A stretch of DNA of 64,000 nucleotides from VXNE01 sp965205735. GTDB lineage: Bacteria > Pseudomonadota > Gammaproteobacteria > Pseudomonadales > Azotimanducaceae. The position numbers and the translations under genes are program-made. Shown here one piece after another: positions 51,145-62,100 of this stretch; the stretch's first letter is position 1; each line of letters begins with the position of its first letter. The DNA lies in NCBI GenBank assembly GCA_965205735.1, contig OZ242179.1, forward strand, positions 1,984,001 to 2,048,000, given 5' to 3'. The notes under the pieces were generated by a model. It did not search any database, was not told the origin of the DNA, and saw only the letters and a program-made list of their open reading frames with translations.

Positions 51145-52267
51145 CTGCCGGGTCCTCGTCGGTGTCGTACTCGCCGACCGTCACGGTCGTGTCGAGCAGC
51201 ACCCGCGGGTGCGGGAGCGGGGGATCCTCGGGCGCGTCGACCACCTTGTAGACGTGCGACAGGGCAAAAACCGGGCGCGTCTCCGTGTTCGCGGCGGTCG
51301 GCCCGTCGAGGGGGCCGCCGTCGACCGCGTCGCCCATACCGGCCGCGCCCACCAGCGCCGCGCCCATCGCGTGGGAGGTCGCGCCCGCCTTGCGCTCGGT
51401 GCCGTCCGCCGCGCTTCCGGTCCACGGCTGGGTGGCGGCGCTCCTCTGCTGCTCCGACCCCCAGGCGCCGTCGTAGAAGTCCGCGTAGTCGTCGGCCACC
51501 CGACCGCTGGCGCGTTGATCCGAAACCGCGCCCCACCAGTAGATCGGCACGCCCGGATCCGTCGCGGTCACGGTGGTGTCGGTGTGGACGCGCGCATCGA
51601 CCCCCGGCGTGCTGACCAGGGCGCGGTGGCCCTCGGTGTACGAGAATCCCGAACTCAAAGAGGAGGCGTCGAGATAGTCGCGAAATCCTCGCGCCTTCAC
51701 GCCGCTGCGCGCCACTTCGTGGTAGGTGCCGACGTTCGTGCTCGTCGCGTCGGTGCTGCCGATGACGGTCAGCAGGCGGAAGCTCTCGCCGGGGCCGACG
51801 CCCCAGGGGATGCGGCCGAACTGCTCGGAGTAGTGCAGTTCCTCGACCGGGGCGTGGGTCCAGCCCTCCACCGTCGCCGACCAGGCGCTGTCGCCGCCGC
51901 TGTCCGTTGCGCGCACGCGCACGTCGTAGGGCGTGTTCGGATCGAGGTCCATGAGTGTCCCGCGATTTGCGCCGATGTCCTCGACGCCGACTTGAAAGTC
52001 CGTGTCCGCGCTACGTTTGATGTCGATGTCGTAGGTAACCGCGCCGGTAACCGCGGTCCACGACACAAGCAGTTCGTCCGTGGTGCGCGCGACCGGGGCG
52101 ACCGTGAGCCCGTCCGGCACCGCCGGCTGGGCGTGGACCGCCGTGGCGGCCACGGCCAGCGCGGCCCCGGCCAGCGCCCGGCGGAGCAGCGCGGACAAGC
52201 GACGACGGGATTCGACAGGCGTCCGGACGGGGCTAGCGGGGGACGGGCTTGTCCCGCGCCGAAGCAT
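51065..52267 (-). CDS. Giant surface protein A, signal peptide and FN3 part (frameshifted from main part)
   Basis: The frame starts at ATG 52267 or at a downstream TTG. It has a clear signal peptide (RRALAGAALAVAATAVHAQ), then a fibronectin type III domain (PDGLTVAPVARTTDELLVSW, YDIDIKRSADTDF, NTPYDVRVRATDSGGDS), and a following region with GESFRLLTVIGSTDATSTN and IYWWGAVSDQ. It ends with the start of a repeat module (LLDTTVTVGEYDTDEDPAGG) and then goes out of frame. In the neighbouring frame the expected continuation WGYVGPFFQPLGW appears and leads into the main part. So this is the N-terminus of protein A, separated by an apparent one-base indel at about 51135-51150. It would direct Sec-dependent export. 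Confidence 0.75.
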   Translation of the reverse strand: MLRRGTSPSPASPVRTPVESRRRLSALLRRALAGAALAVAATAVHAQPAVPDGLTVAPVARTTDELLVSWTAVTGAVTYDIDIKRSADTDFQVGVEDIGANRGTLMDLDPNTPYDVRVRATDSGGDSAWSATVEGWTHAPVEELHYSEQFGRIPWGVGPGESFRLLTVIGSTDATSTNVGTYHEVARSGVKARGFRDYLDASSLSSGFSYTEGHRALVSTPGVDARVHTDTTVTATDPGVPIYWWGAVSDQRASGRVADDYADFYDGAWGSEQQRSAATQPWTGSAADGTERKAGATSHAMGAALVGAAGMGDAVDGGPLDGPTAANTETRPVFALSHVYKVVDAPEDPPLPHPRVLLDTTVTVGEYDTDEDPAGGPVGLRRPLLSAPGLVSSFSPDETE

Positions 52268-52306
52268 CCGCCATGCCCCGGCGCGGGGCGACACGGTCGT
52301 CCCTAC
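52240..52306. repeat. REP-like palindromic repeats between giant genes A and B
   Basis: GGGACGGGCTTGTCCCGC at 52240-52257, then CATCCGCC and GGGGCGACACGGTCGTCCC (52284-52302). It has the same composition as the repeats at 37433-37545, so the 3' flank was duplicated with the gene. The region overlaps the likely leader of protein A. Confidence 0.6.
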
Positions 52307-52312
52307 GATCAT

Positions 52313-54160
52313 CTAGCGCCTGTCCACCCAGGCGCGCTCGGGCCACGCGATCGTCGTGCCGTCCGGCAGCGGGTTGTCGGCCACCCACACCCAGCGCAGC
52401 TTCGTCAGCCGGCCGAGGCCGTCGAGGGTCGCCAGCCGGTTGCCCGACAGCTTGAGCCACACCAGACGCCCGACGTCGCCGAGCGGGGTGGCATCGAACA
52501 CCGCGTTGCCGTCGAGGTCCAGGCGCGCGAGCGCATGGAGGTCAGCGAGCGCCGTCACGTCCGATACGCGGTTGCCGGAGAGGCCCAGGTACTCCAGGTT
52601 CGGCAGCGCGCCGAGCGGCCACAGGTCCTCCACCGCGTTGTCCGAAAGCTCCAGCACCCGCAGCCGCGGCAGACCGGCCAGCGCCGTCACGTCCGTGACG
52701 CGGTTGCCGGACAGGTCCAGCACGCGCAGTTCGGCCAGACCCGACAGCGGCCACAGGTCCTGCACCGCGTTGTCCGACAGGTCCAGGCGCTCGAGGTCCG
52801 CGAGCAGCGCCAGCGGACCCGCGTCCGTCACCGCGTTGCCGGCCAGGTTCACGCGCCGCAGTTGCGGCAGCGCGCCGAGGCCCGTCAGGTCCGCCACCGC
52901 GCGCCGCGGCGCGGCCAGCGTCGCCGCGACCGGGCCCGGCGCATCGCGCAGCGCATCCGCCAGCGCCGCTTCCAGACCCGGCGCGCCTTCCAGTTTTGGC
53001 GCGGCGTCCGCCGCGGGAAGCTTGGGCGCGTCCGGGGCGAGCGCGTCCGGCGCATCGTCCGCGAGTTCACCGGGCACCGCCAGCGCCAGCGTCTCGAACG
53101 GCGGGACGGCCGACCCGTCCCGGCCGCCGAGCGGCGCCGCCGCCGACGGCACGTACGCCAGCCGCACCGCGCCCGTCGCCGGCTCGGCCAGTTCCAGCAG
53201 CAGCGCGCGGCCCGCCGTCCAGGCGCCCGTCAGCGCCAGCCGGCGGCCGTCCGCGAGCACCGCGAAGTCGGAAGTCGACGGCGCGAACGACGCGTCCAGC
53301 GGCGCATCGAAGCGCACCGACGCGTCCCGCCCCGACACCGTCGCCGATACCGGCGCCGGGCCCGACACCGAGGTCGGCGCCGCCACCGTCACCGTCAGGG
53401 TCGGTAGCATGACGCTGAAGTCCGGGTAGGCCAGCAGCGGACGCATCGTGTGCGTCACCTTGTATTCGCCCGGCCGCGTCCCCGCCGGCACCGACACGTC
53501 GACGTGCTGCCCATAGCTCCAGCCGTAGAACCCGCCGGTGCCGGTCGTGCTCGGCTCGCCCAGCGTCGCGAACCCCAGGTACCCCGCCTCCTCGCCCGGC
53601 GCCGACACGCTCAGACCCGCGTCCGGCGTCGGCTTGACCGACACGCTGTGCGGAACGTAGGTGGTCTGGGCGCCCTCCACCTCCGTGGAGAACAGAGGCT
53701 TCGTCAGCGACAGCCAGTAGCGGGCCGTGCCGCCCGGCGCGATCGTCAGCGTCGCCGGGTCCAGCTTCGCGCCGTGTGCCGCCGTCTCCGTCGCCAGGCA
53801 GCGCACCCCGGCGTCCTCCGTGTGCCGATCGCCGCCGTTGCAGTTGTGCCCCCCCACCGCGGGATTGCCGCGCCGCCGGCATTCGAGCAGATCCTCCTCG
53901 TTGCCGACGCACTGCAGGTTGTCCAGCCACGTCTTGGTCCCTCTCGCGGCGCCGCCGAAGTGCGAGCTCCAGAACACCCGCTCCGCCCCCGGGTAGCCCA
54001 TCTGCGTGCAGGCCACGTTGCCGTCGCCGTTACTCCAGTAGTCGTCGCACACCGTGCCCCACTCGTCGTTGTAGATCACCTCCACCCGGCCCTCGCTGTT
54101 CCTGCTCGCGAGCGCCTTGTCGGCGTCCGTGCAGGTGCTTGCCGCGTCCCGGAGCACAGT
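52313..54160 (-). CDS. Giant surface protein B, C-terminal part (SRCR, SwmB-like, LRR)
   Basis: This frame encodes the last 610 residues or so of protein B. It has an SRCR domain (about 53788-54100; GRVEVIYNDEWGTVCDDYW, then CTQMGYPGAERVFW and six cysteines), a region resembling the same part of A (WLSLTKPLFSTEVEGAQ), a SwmB-like domain (ATVSGRDASVRFDAPLDASF) and seven LRRs (52380-52870) that end AWPERAWVDRR. The LRR and SwmB parts are almost identical to protein A. The upstream coding signal lies in another frame: the sense passes from TVTINEGPPDGAIRLC to RDAASTCTDADKALASRN near 54150 at a GGG run. On its own this fragment has no signal peptide. Confidence 0.75.
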   Translation of the reverse strand, partial: TVLRDAASTCTDADKALASRNSEGRVEVIYNDEWGTVCDDYWSNGDGNVACTQMGYPGAERVFWSSHFGGAARGTKTWLDNLQCVGNEEDLLECRRRGNPAVGGHNCNGGDRHTEDAGVRCLATETAAHGAKLDPATLTIAPGGTARYWLSLTKPLFSTEVEGAQTTYVPHSVSVKPTPDAGLSVSAPGEEAGYLGFATLGEPSTTGTGGFYGWSYGQHVDVSVPAGTRPGEYKVTHTMRPLLAYPDFSVMLPTLTVTVAAPTSVSGPAPVSATVSGRDASVRFDAPLDASFAPSTSDFAVLADGRRLALTGAWTAGRALLLELAEPATGAVRLAYVPSAAAPLGGRDGSAVPPFETLALAVPGELADDAPDALAPDAPKLPAADAAPKLEGAPGLEAALADALRDAPGPVAATLAAPRRAVADLTGLGALPQLRRVNLAGNAVTDAGPLALLADLERLDLSDNAVQDLWPLSGLAELRVLDLSGNRVTDVTALAGLPRLRVLELSDNAVEDLWPLGALPNLEYLGLSGNRVSDVTALADLHALARLDLDGNAVFDATPLGDVGRLVWLKLSGNRLATLDGLGRLTKLRWVWVADNPLPDGTTIAWPERAWVDRR

Positions 54161-56165
54161 CTGATCGCCCCGTCCGGCGGGCCTTCGTTGATCGTCACCG
54201 TCGCCGCCGTCGTCGACACCGCGATGCGCGCGTCCTGGTCCGCCGGCGCCGCCAGCTTCACCTTGAACGTCTCGTCCGGGTCGTCCACCTCGTCCTCCTC
54301 CGTCGCGATCGCCGGCAGCGCCACGCGCGACCGCAGCACGCCGCCGCTGCCGGGCTCGAAGTCCGCGAACGGCAGCGCCACCGTCTCCGCCGCCAGCGCC
54401 GTGTAGTCCGTGCCCGCCGTCGCCGCGCCGGTCCCCGTCGACGCCTCCGTCGAAGCGATCGCCTCCGCCTGCGTCACCGTCCCGAACAGCCGCGCCATGT
54501 GCGCCGCCGTGTCGAACGTGCCTTCCTCCGTCTCCGCCTCGGCGTAGAGCTGCGCCTCCCGGCCCTCCTTCACCGTCAACGTCGCCGGGTCCAGGTCCAG
54601 CGTCACCGTCACCAGCTCGCCGTCGTCGTCGCGCACCGCCAGGGTCGCCGCGGCGCCGCTCCCCGACACCGCGTCGTAGGAGTCCGCAACGGACTGCACC
54701 GTCACCGTCACCGTGCCGTGCGCATCGTTCGTCGTGTCCTCGGCCGTGATCGGCGTGTAGCCCACCGTCATCTCGTCCGCCGCGAACGTCACCGTCTGCG
54801 TCGCGGACTCCTTTGCAGCGTCCACGAAGTCGCCGTCCGTCTCCGACACCGACAGGTTCACCGTCAGCGTTTCGTCGATCAGCCCCTCGCGCGTCAGCAC
54901 CCATTGGTACTGCAGTTCGTCCGTGGCCGCCTCGAACTCGTACAGGAAGTCGTCCGTCGCACCGGTGGGCGCCGCGATCGACACCTGCGGCAGGTCGTCG
55001 TCGACCACCCTCAGCTCCACCGCCGGCGCCGCCACCGCCGCGTCGCTGGGCGTGGCGGTCAGTTCGATCGTCACATCGCCGTCGTCGACATCGTTGTCCA
55101 CCGCCTCGACCGTCAGCGTCGCCGACGCGGACGCCGCGCTCGCCGCGAAGGTGAACGTCGCCCCGTCCGGGAACGCGATCCGGTCCGCATTCGACTCCGC
55201 CGCCAGCGTCACCGTGAACGGCATGTCGTGGACCGGGGCGACCGTGGCCGTCACCGTCACCGTGTCGCCCTCGTCGAGGTCCTCGTCCGACGACAGCGTC
55301 AGCGTCACCGACGGGCCCTCCGTGATGGTCACCGTGCCCGTCTCGTCGCCCGACTTGAGCGCGATCCGCGCGTCGGTCCCCGCCGGCAGCGACAGCGTCA
55401 CCGTGAAGTCCTGGGAACCCTCGGTGACCATGTCCTCCGTTGTCTGGACCGACACGTTGCCGGACCAACGGCCGCCTCCGGCCGTCACCTCGAACGTGTC
55501 GAGCGCCACCGACCCGTCGAACGCCGTGTAGTCCGAGTCCGCCACCGTCGCCGTGCCGTCGGCCGACTGCGCGTTCACCGTCACCGCGGTCAACCCGGAG
55601 AACAGCCGCGCCAGGTCGCCCGCCACCGTCAGCGTGCCGTCCGAGTTCTCCGCCTTCGCGCCGAACACCGCGGCCATGCCCTCCGGCGCCGTGACCGTGG
55701 CGTCGATCGACACCTCGAGCAGCGGGCCGTCGTCGTCGCGCACGGCCGCCATCGCCGAAGCGCTCCCCGGAACCACCGCATAGAGATCGGCGACGGGGGC
55801 GACGGTGACCGTCACCGTGCCGTGTCCTTCATCCGCGGTGTCGTTGGCGACCGGCGTGTAGCGCACCGTCGACTCGCCCGCGCCGAACGTGGCGGTCGCC
55901 GCCGCGCCGTCCGTGAAAGTGCCGGTATCGTCCACCGACAGGTTCACCGTCAGCGGCCCGTCCGTCAGGCCCACGCGCGTCAGCACCCAGACCCAGTTCT
56001 CGTCCGTCGTGTCCGCCGCCTCGTGCTCGAACAGGTGTCCCGTGTTCTGCGCGCGTGTCGGCGCCGCGATCGACACCTGCGGCAGATCGTCGTCCAGCAC
56101 GGTCAAAACCACCGGCGCCGGCGGCGCCACCTCGGTGGCGCTCGGCGTGCCCGTCAGCGTGATCG
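54150..56165 (-). CDS. Giant surface protein B, middle part (Calx-beta-like super-repeats)
   Basis: About 670 residues in a separate frame, with frameshifts on both sides. It contains two super-repeats, starting DDDLPQVSIAAPTRAQ (about 56090) and DDDLPQVSIAAPTGAT (about 54995). Each has the W-VLTR segment, the LEVSIDATVTAPEG segment and the EDLDEGDTVTVTATVAPVHD segment. It ends ISTTAATVTINEGPPDGAI, just as protein A does before its SRCR domain. At the upstream border, comparison with the matching stretch of A (41380-41470) shows two single-base insertions in B, near 56164-56171 and 56210-56222. Confidence 0.7.
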
Positions 56166-59100
56166 TCCAGGTCGCCGTCGTCGACGGCGTTGCCGATGGC
56201 GCGGATACTCACGGAACCCGGTCGGGGCCGCCTGGCTCGCCTCGAACGTCAGCGTGGTTCCGCCCACGAACTCCCAGCGCGCGTCGTCGTCCGACATGCC
56301 GGCGACCGTCGCCGTGAACGCGGCGTCGTGGACGGGGTCCACCGTCGCCGTCACCGTCGCCGTCGCGCCCTCGGCGAGTTGAAGGTCGGCCGGCGTTACC
56401 GAGAACGTCAGCGCGGGCCCGTCCCGGAGGGTGACCACCGAGGCCGTCGGCGTCCCCAGGTCCACGCGGTCGTCCGCCTTCGTGACCAGGTCGATCGCGA
56501 CGGTCACGGTTTCCCCGGAGTCGTCCGCGGTGTCCTCCCTGGCTTCGAACGAGAGCGGTGACGTGACGCGCAGTCCGCCCAGGCCGTCGTCCATGTAGCT
56601 GTCGAACTCGAAGACCACCGAGTCGGTCGGCACCGCGTAGTCGTCGGTCGATGCCGTGGTGGTCACCGCCACCGACACGGTCGCCGTCGCCGTGGCCTCG
56701 GGGAACACCCGGCGCAGATCGCCGACGGCCGTGAACGTCATGTCCTGCACGGTCTGCGAGACGATCGACAGCTTCCGGGTCTGGCCCTCCGAGACGGTGA
56801 GCGTCGCCGGCGTGATCGCGAAGGACACCAGGGGGTCGCCGTCGTCGTCGCGCACCAGCGCCGATGCCGAATCGCTCCCCGGGGCCGGCTCGTAGCCGGT
56901 CCCGGACTCGACCGTCACGGTCACATTGCCGTGGACCTCGTCGATGTCGTCGTCGGTGATCGGCGTGTAGCTCGTCGTCGCCTTCCCGGCGGCGAACTCC
57001 ACCGCCTGCATCGTCGACTCCTTGTCCGCCTCGACCACGTCGCCGTCCGTCTCCGACACCGACAGGTTCACCGTCAGCGCCTCGTCCGACACGAGCACGC
57101 GCGTCAGCACCCACTTGTTCTTGGCGGCCTCGGACTCGAACAGGTGCCCCGTCTCCCGCGCGATCTCCGGCGCCGCGATCGACACCTGCGGCAGGTCGTC
57201 GTCCGTCAGCGTCAGGATCGCGGACGCCGACGGCAGGCCGGTGGACGCTTCCGGCGTGCCGCGCACGGTCACCTCGAGGTCCGGTTCGTCGAGGTCGTTC
57301 GGGACCGCGCGGATGGTCACCACGCCCGTGCTCGTCGTCTGGTTCGACTCGAAGGTGAGCGTCCGGTTGCTGTCGGCGAACTCCCAGCGGGCGTCGTGCT
57401 CGGACTGCGCGGAGATCTCCACCGTCCACGCCGTCGTCCGAGCCATGCTCGCCGTCGCGGTCACCGTGGTGCTCCCCGCGCTCGCGGCGTCGTCGCCCTC
57501 CGCGATCGTGTCGTCCGTCGCCGAAAACGCCAGGGTCACCGTGGCGCCCTCGCGGATCGTCACCGTCGACACCGCCGGGTCGCCGATCACCACGCGGCCA
57601 TCGGCATCGGAAAGATCCTGGAACTGGACCTCGAAGGTCTCGCCGTCGTCCACTTCGGCGTCCGTCGTTGTCACGATCGGCCGCCAGGCCCAGCGCAGGA
57701 CCGGGCCGCCGTCGGGCGTCGCCCGGAAACCGTCCAGGCGGATGCTCTCGACAGAATCGTTGATGTGATCCAGATCCGCGCCGTCGGTGGTCACGTTCGC
57801 AAGCGTGACGGTCACCGGCACGTACCCCATCGAGTAGTGCGGGCCGAGCACGCGTTCGACGTCGCGCGGCTCGGTGAGGGTCCCGACCACGCCACCGAAG
57901 CGGTTCGGCAGCGCCTCCGCGACGACGAACACCCGCGCCGTGCCGCCTTCCGCCACCGAAAGCTCCGCGGGCTCGAACCGCAACGCCACCGCCGGCCCGT
58001 CGTCGTCGCGCACCGCGACCGTCGACTCAAGGGCGTCAAGGGAACCAAGCACGTAGCCAGTCCCCGGGCGCAGCCGCACGGTCACCGTGCCGTGCGCCTC
58101 GTCCGTCGCGTCGTCCACCACGGGCGTGAACGCCACCGTCGACGCATTCGCTTCGAACGTCACCGTCCGGAGTCCCGCACCACCCGCCGGCACGAAGTTG
58201 CCGCCGCGCTCCGAAACGTCCAGGTTCACCGTCAGCGCAGCGCCGACCGCCGCTGCCGGGCGCCGCAGCGTCCAGGCCGCGGGCGCGCCGGTCTCGTGCT
58301 CGAAGAGATGGCCGCCGCCCGCCGCCAGCGTGGGCGGCTCGAGCGTCACGGCGGGCATGTCGTCGTCGAGCACCGTCACCGCCGCCTCGGCCAGCGTCGT
58401 CCCGGAGCGCGTCAGGCGCACCGTGAATTCCTCGTCGGGCTCAAGCTCGGCATCGTCGAGCAGCGGCACCTCGAACGACGCGAACCGCCGCCCGACGGGT
58501 ACCGTGACCGTGCCGGACGAGCGCCGGTAGTCGCGGCCGGCCACCGCGTCGCCGTCCGCCGTCTCGTAGGCGAATGTGCGGGGCACGCGGGTCCGCGCAT
58601 CGAGCACCACGGTCAGCGGCGCGGCGCCGTCGCCTTCCTCGACCGTCGCGCCCCGCAGCGACACCCCGGCCGGGTCCGTGCCCGACATGCCGCCGTCCAC
58701 CTTCACGTCGAGCCAGGCCGGCGGGTCGTAGGCGGCGTAGACGGCGTCCAGGTTCTTCCTGACGGAGACGATCGCAGCGTCGTCGCCGAATGTCAGCGCG
58801 TCGGGAAACGCCGCCACGTCGATGCCGTCGGCGTCGCTGTCCGTCGTCTGGACCGCGTACTCGAACACCAGTTCCGCCGTGTCCGAGCCGTAGGCGTACG
58901 CCGCCGTCCGGTCGGCCGAGCCGAGCCCGAAGGTCAGCGTCGGCGCGCCGACTGCGGTGACCGGCTCGTCGAAACGCAGGCGGATGGCGATGGTCTCGCC
59001 GACGCCGTAGACGGGGGCCGTCTCCGTCCCGGCGGCGGGCGTCGAGACCGTGTCCACGGCGGTGAGGACCGCCCGGTCGGGGCCGGTCAGGCGGACGCGG

Positions 59101-62100
59101 TAGGTGCCGGGGTGCGTCTCGATGCTGAGTTGCAGTTGCTCCCAGGTGAGAAAGGTGCCCGCGGTCGATTCGGGCAGCACGGCCTGGCCCACCGAGGCGT
59201 CTTCCAGGGGCAGCGGCAACGTCAGCAGTGGGTAACGAACCCCTCCGCCCGGAGGCGGATCCTCGTACGTAACCTGCTCGAGATGCAGCGTCGCGCCTTG
59301 CAGGTCGTCGGGGAGCGCGCCAGCGGCGCCGATGCCATCCAGCCCGAGCACCAGCCCGACCGGACCTGGAAACATGGAACCTTGCCCTTTCCCATGCCGT
59401 AGCGCCCAGATGGTTCTTCCCGCAGCCGACTCGACCGGTGCGCCACAGCAGGCGAAACGCCTCGGGGTCAACGCGCCCGAGCCGATGCCCGTCCGGTCCG
59501 CATCGGAATATCCGAGCAAATCCGTCCCGGGCAGGCGCAGCGTCGCCGACCAGTACTCGACCTCTTCCGGATCTTCCGGTGGCCAGATGAATGGCAGCTC
59601 TGCCACATCGGGACTGATAAGTGCTCTAAACCCCCTCATCAATGCCGAATCGACCATACTGGCAAGCACTCGGAGGCTGTCATGGCGTGCGGGCATCGGC
59701 ACGGTCATCTCGACCGGCGCGTACATCGTGCCCGCCGGAATGGTGATGTCCTCCGACACGCCGTTCGCCGTCACCCGGACGAGCGTGTCTACCCCGCGCG
59801 GCAGCGGCCCCCGATAGCCCACCTGCAGCGACACCCGCGCGGACGACCGGTCCGGCGACACCCGCGCCTCGCCGTCGCTGATCTCCAGTGCCACCGCGCC
59901 GACACGGGCCCGCACCATGCGCACGCGGTGCACCTCCCCCGCGTCCCAGCCATGTCCGGGATCGACGTTCAGCCAGGGGACGTGGTCGACCTCCCCAGCC
60001 GCGCCGAAAAAGTGCGAATACCAGTGCGTCCGGGCGCCGTAGTCACCTTGGATCTCCAGCCCGGTGGATAGGTTCCCCTCGAACCGCGCAGAATGATAAA
60101 TCGACAACAAATTGAGGACGAACATCAGGTCGGTTCGACCGTTCCTGTCGCGCTCGAACCGCAAGGCGGCCACTGTCGAACGGAAAGTCTCGGCGTAGAT
60201 CGGCACGCTCCAGTCCGAGAGCCCGCCGAGGGGAACATCGGCGGAGCCCTCTCTCTCTCGTCCACCGTCCGCGCCGATGAGATACTCGTCGCACGCATCG
60301 GCCGCAGCCCCGAGCGGAACGCGGCAACGCTCCGCCACGGTTACATCCGCGCGCCAGACCTCCTCGACCGCCGGCGGCGGGGGCGCCGCCGACCCGGCCC
60401 CGGCCATGGGTACAAGCATCGCCCGCGCGATGCCTTCGTGCAGGGCCTCGACGGACAGCGCCGTAGCGTCCTCGGCCAGCGTGAACTCGTAGTCCACCCC
60501 GGCGTCGGTCGACTGCGCGTCGGCCGTCAACGGAAAGACATGGTAGAGGTCGTCGGGCTCCGGCGGGGCCGGATCATAATCCCAATAGTCCTGACGGCTC
60601 ACGAGCACGCTCGCCACGCCCGCGGGCACGTCCGGCGTGGTCGAGAAGCGCAGCACGCGGCCGCCGCCGGCCGTGGCCACCGTCAGCCGGTCCACGGTAT
60701 AGAGCACGCGCTGTCCGTTCGGGTCCGCCAGCTCGAACGTATCGGGCACGAGCCCGCCGGTCGGCATGCCGCCCTCCACCCAGTAGCCGTTGCGCGTGTC
60801 CGCGTCCACCTGCACTACGCCACCGTTCCACCAGACCATGGGCCCGAGATCGATGAGCCGGACGGTCACCCGGTCCGTGCCGGCGTCGAGCGAATTCCAG
60901 TCCGCCTCGGCGAGCACGCCGATGTTGTCCGTGCCGAGCTGCAGCGGCCGCATCCGGGTCACGCCGCCCCGACCCTCGACCTCCAGGCCAAGCTTCAGTG
61001 CCGGCAAATTGTTATGCGCACCTCCCTGCAGATAGCGACTGGATATCCCCGTTCGCCCAACCGGCAGCGGTGTGCCGCGCGCGTCGGTCGCCACGAACGC
61101 GCCCTTCATGTCCGCGATGGTCGCAAGACCGGCGGCGCCGAGCGTCAGCCGGCGCACCGTGTATTCGACGCCGTGGAACTCGAACGTGGCGTCGTCCAGC
61201 GCGCCGGCCGTGTCCTCCGTGAGGCCGGTTACCGCGTCCGCGTCCGCGGCCGTGTCCGCGTACCCGTAGCGTTGCGTGTCGTCGGCAGCGTCGGCGGCAG
61301 TGCCGTTGTCGTCGGTGTAGGCGCCGACGGTCAGCTCCGTCTCCCAGAGGATCGCGCCGCCGGCCGTGGCGCCGCCGTCGTGCACCCGCAGCGTCGTCGA
61401 TGCCGCGCTCACGGCCGTCGCATCCGCCGTCCCCGTCAGCACGACGCTGGCCGATCCATCCCCGGGGGGCGTCCGCTTCGCCCGCAGCGTCACCGTGCCG
61501 GTGCTGTCGGTCGCCCCGGGGGCGAACGACAGCGTCCGGTTGGTACCCACAAAATCGAGTCGGGCGGTCGAGTCGAGGGACAGCGTCACGGCGAACGCCG
61601 CAGTCTGCGGCGGCATCATCGTCGCCCGCACGGTCATGCTCTGCCCCTCGTCGAGCGCCGTGGTTTCCGGGACGAGCATCAGCGCCTGATCGCGCACGGT
61701 CAGGGCCGCGCGGTAGAACGCGTCGTCCGCGAGCGCCTGGTCGAACCCCGCCGCGCCCGGATGTTCGGCCGCCCGCAGCAGCCGCGCGCCGCCGGCGGTG
61801 CGTTCGAGCGCCACCAGCACCCGTTCGGCGTCCTCGTCGACGCCGTCGTCGGCGCCCGTCACCGAGCCGAGCGAGCGCCGCGCGACCAGCGCGACGCCGC
61901 CGTCCGGCACGAAGTCCGCGGCGGCGAGCGGCGCCTCGGAGGGCGTCACGCCGATGTCCGCGGCTTGTGTTTCCAGGTGCGTCACCGCGCCCCAGCGCAG
62001 CCGCGCCGCCTCGAACCCCGGGATCGCCCGGGCCAGGTCGCCAGTAGCCGTGAACGTGCCGTCCGCGACCGTGCGCACCACCTGTTCCATCGCCAGCGCC

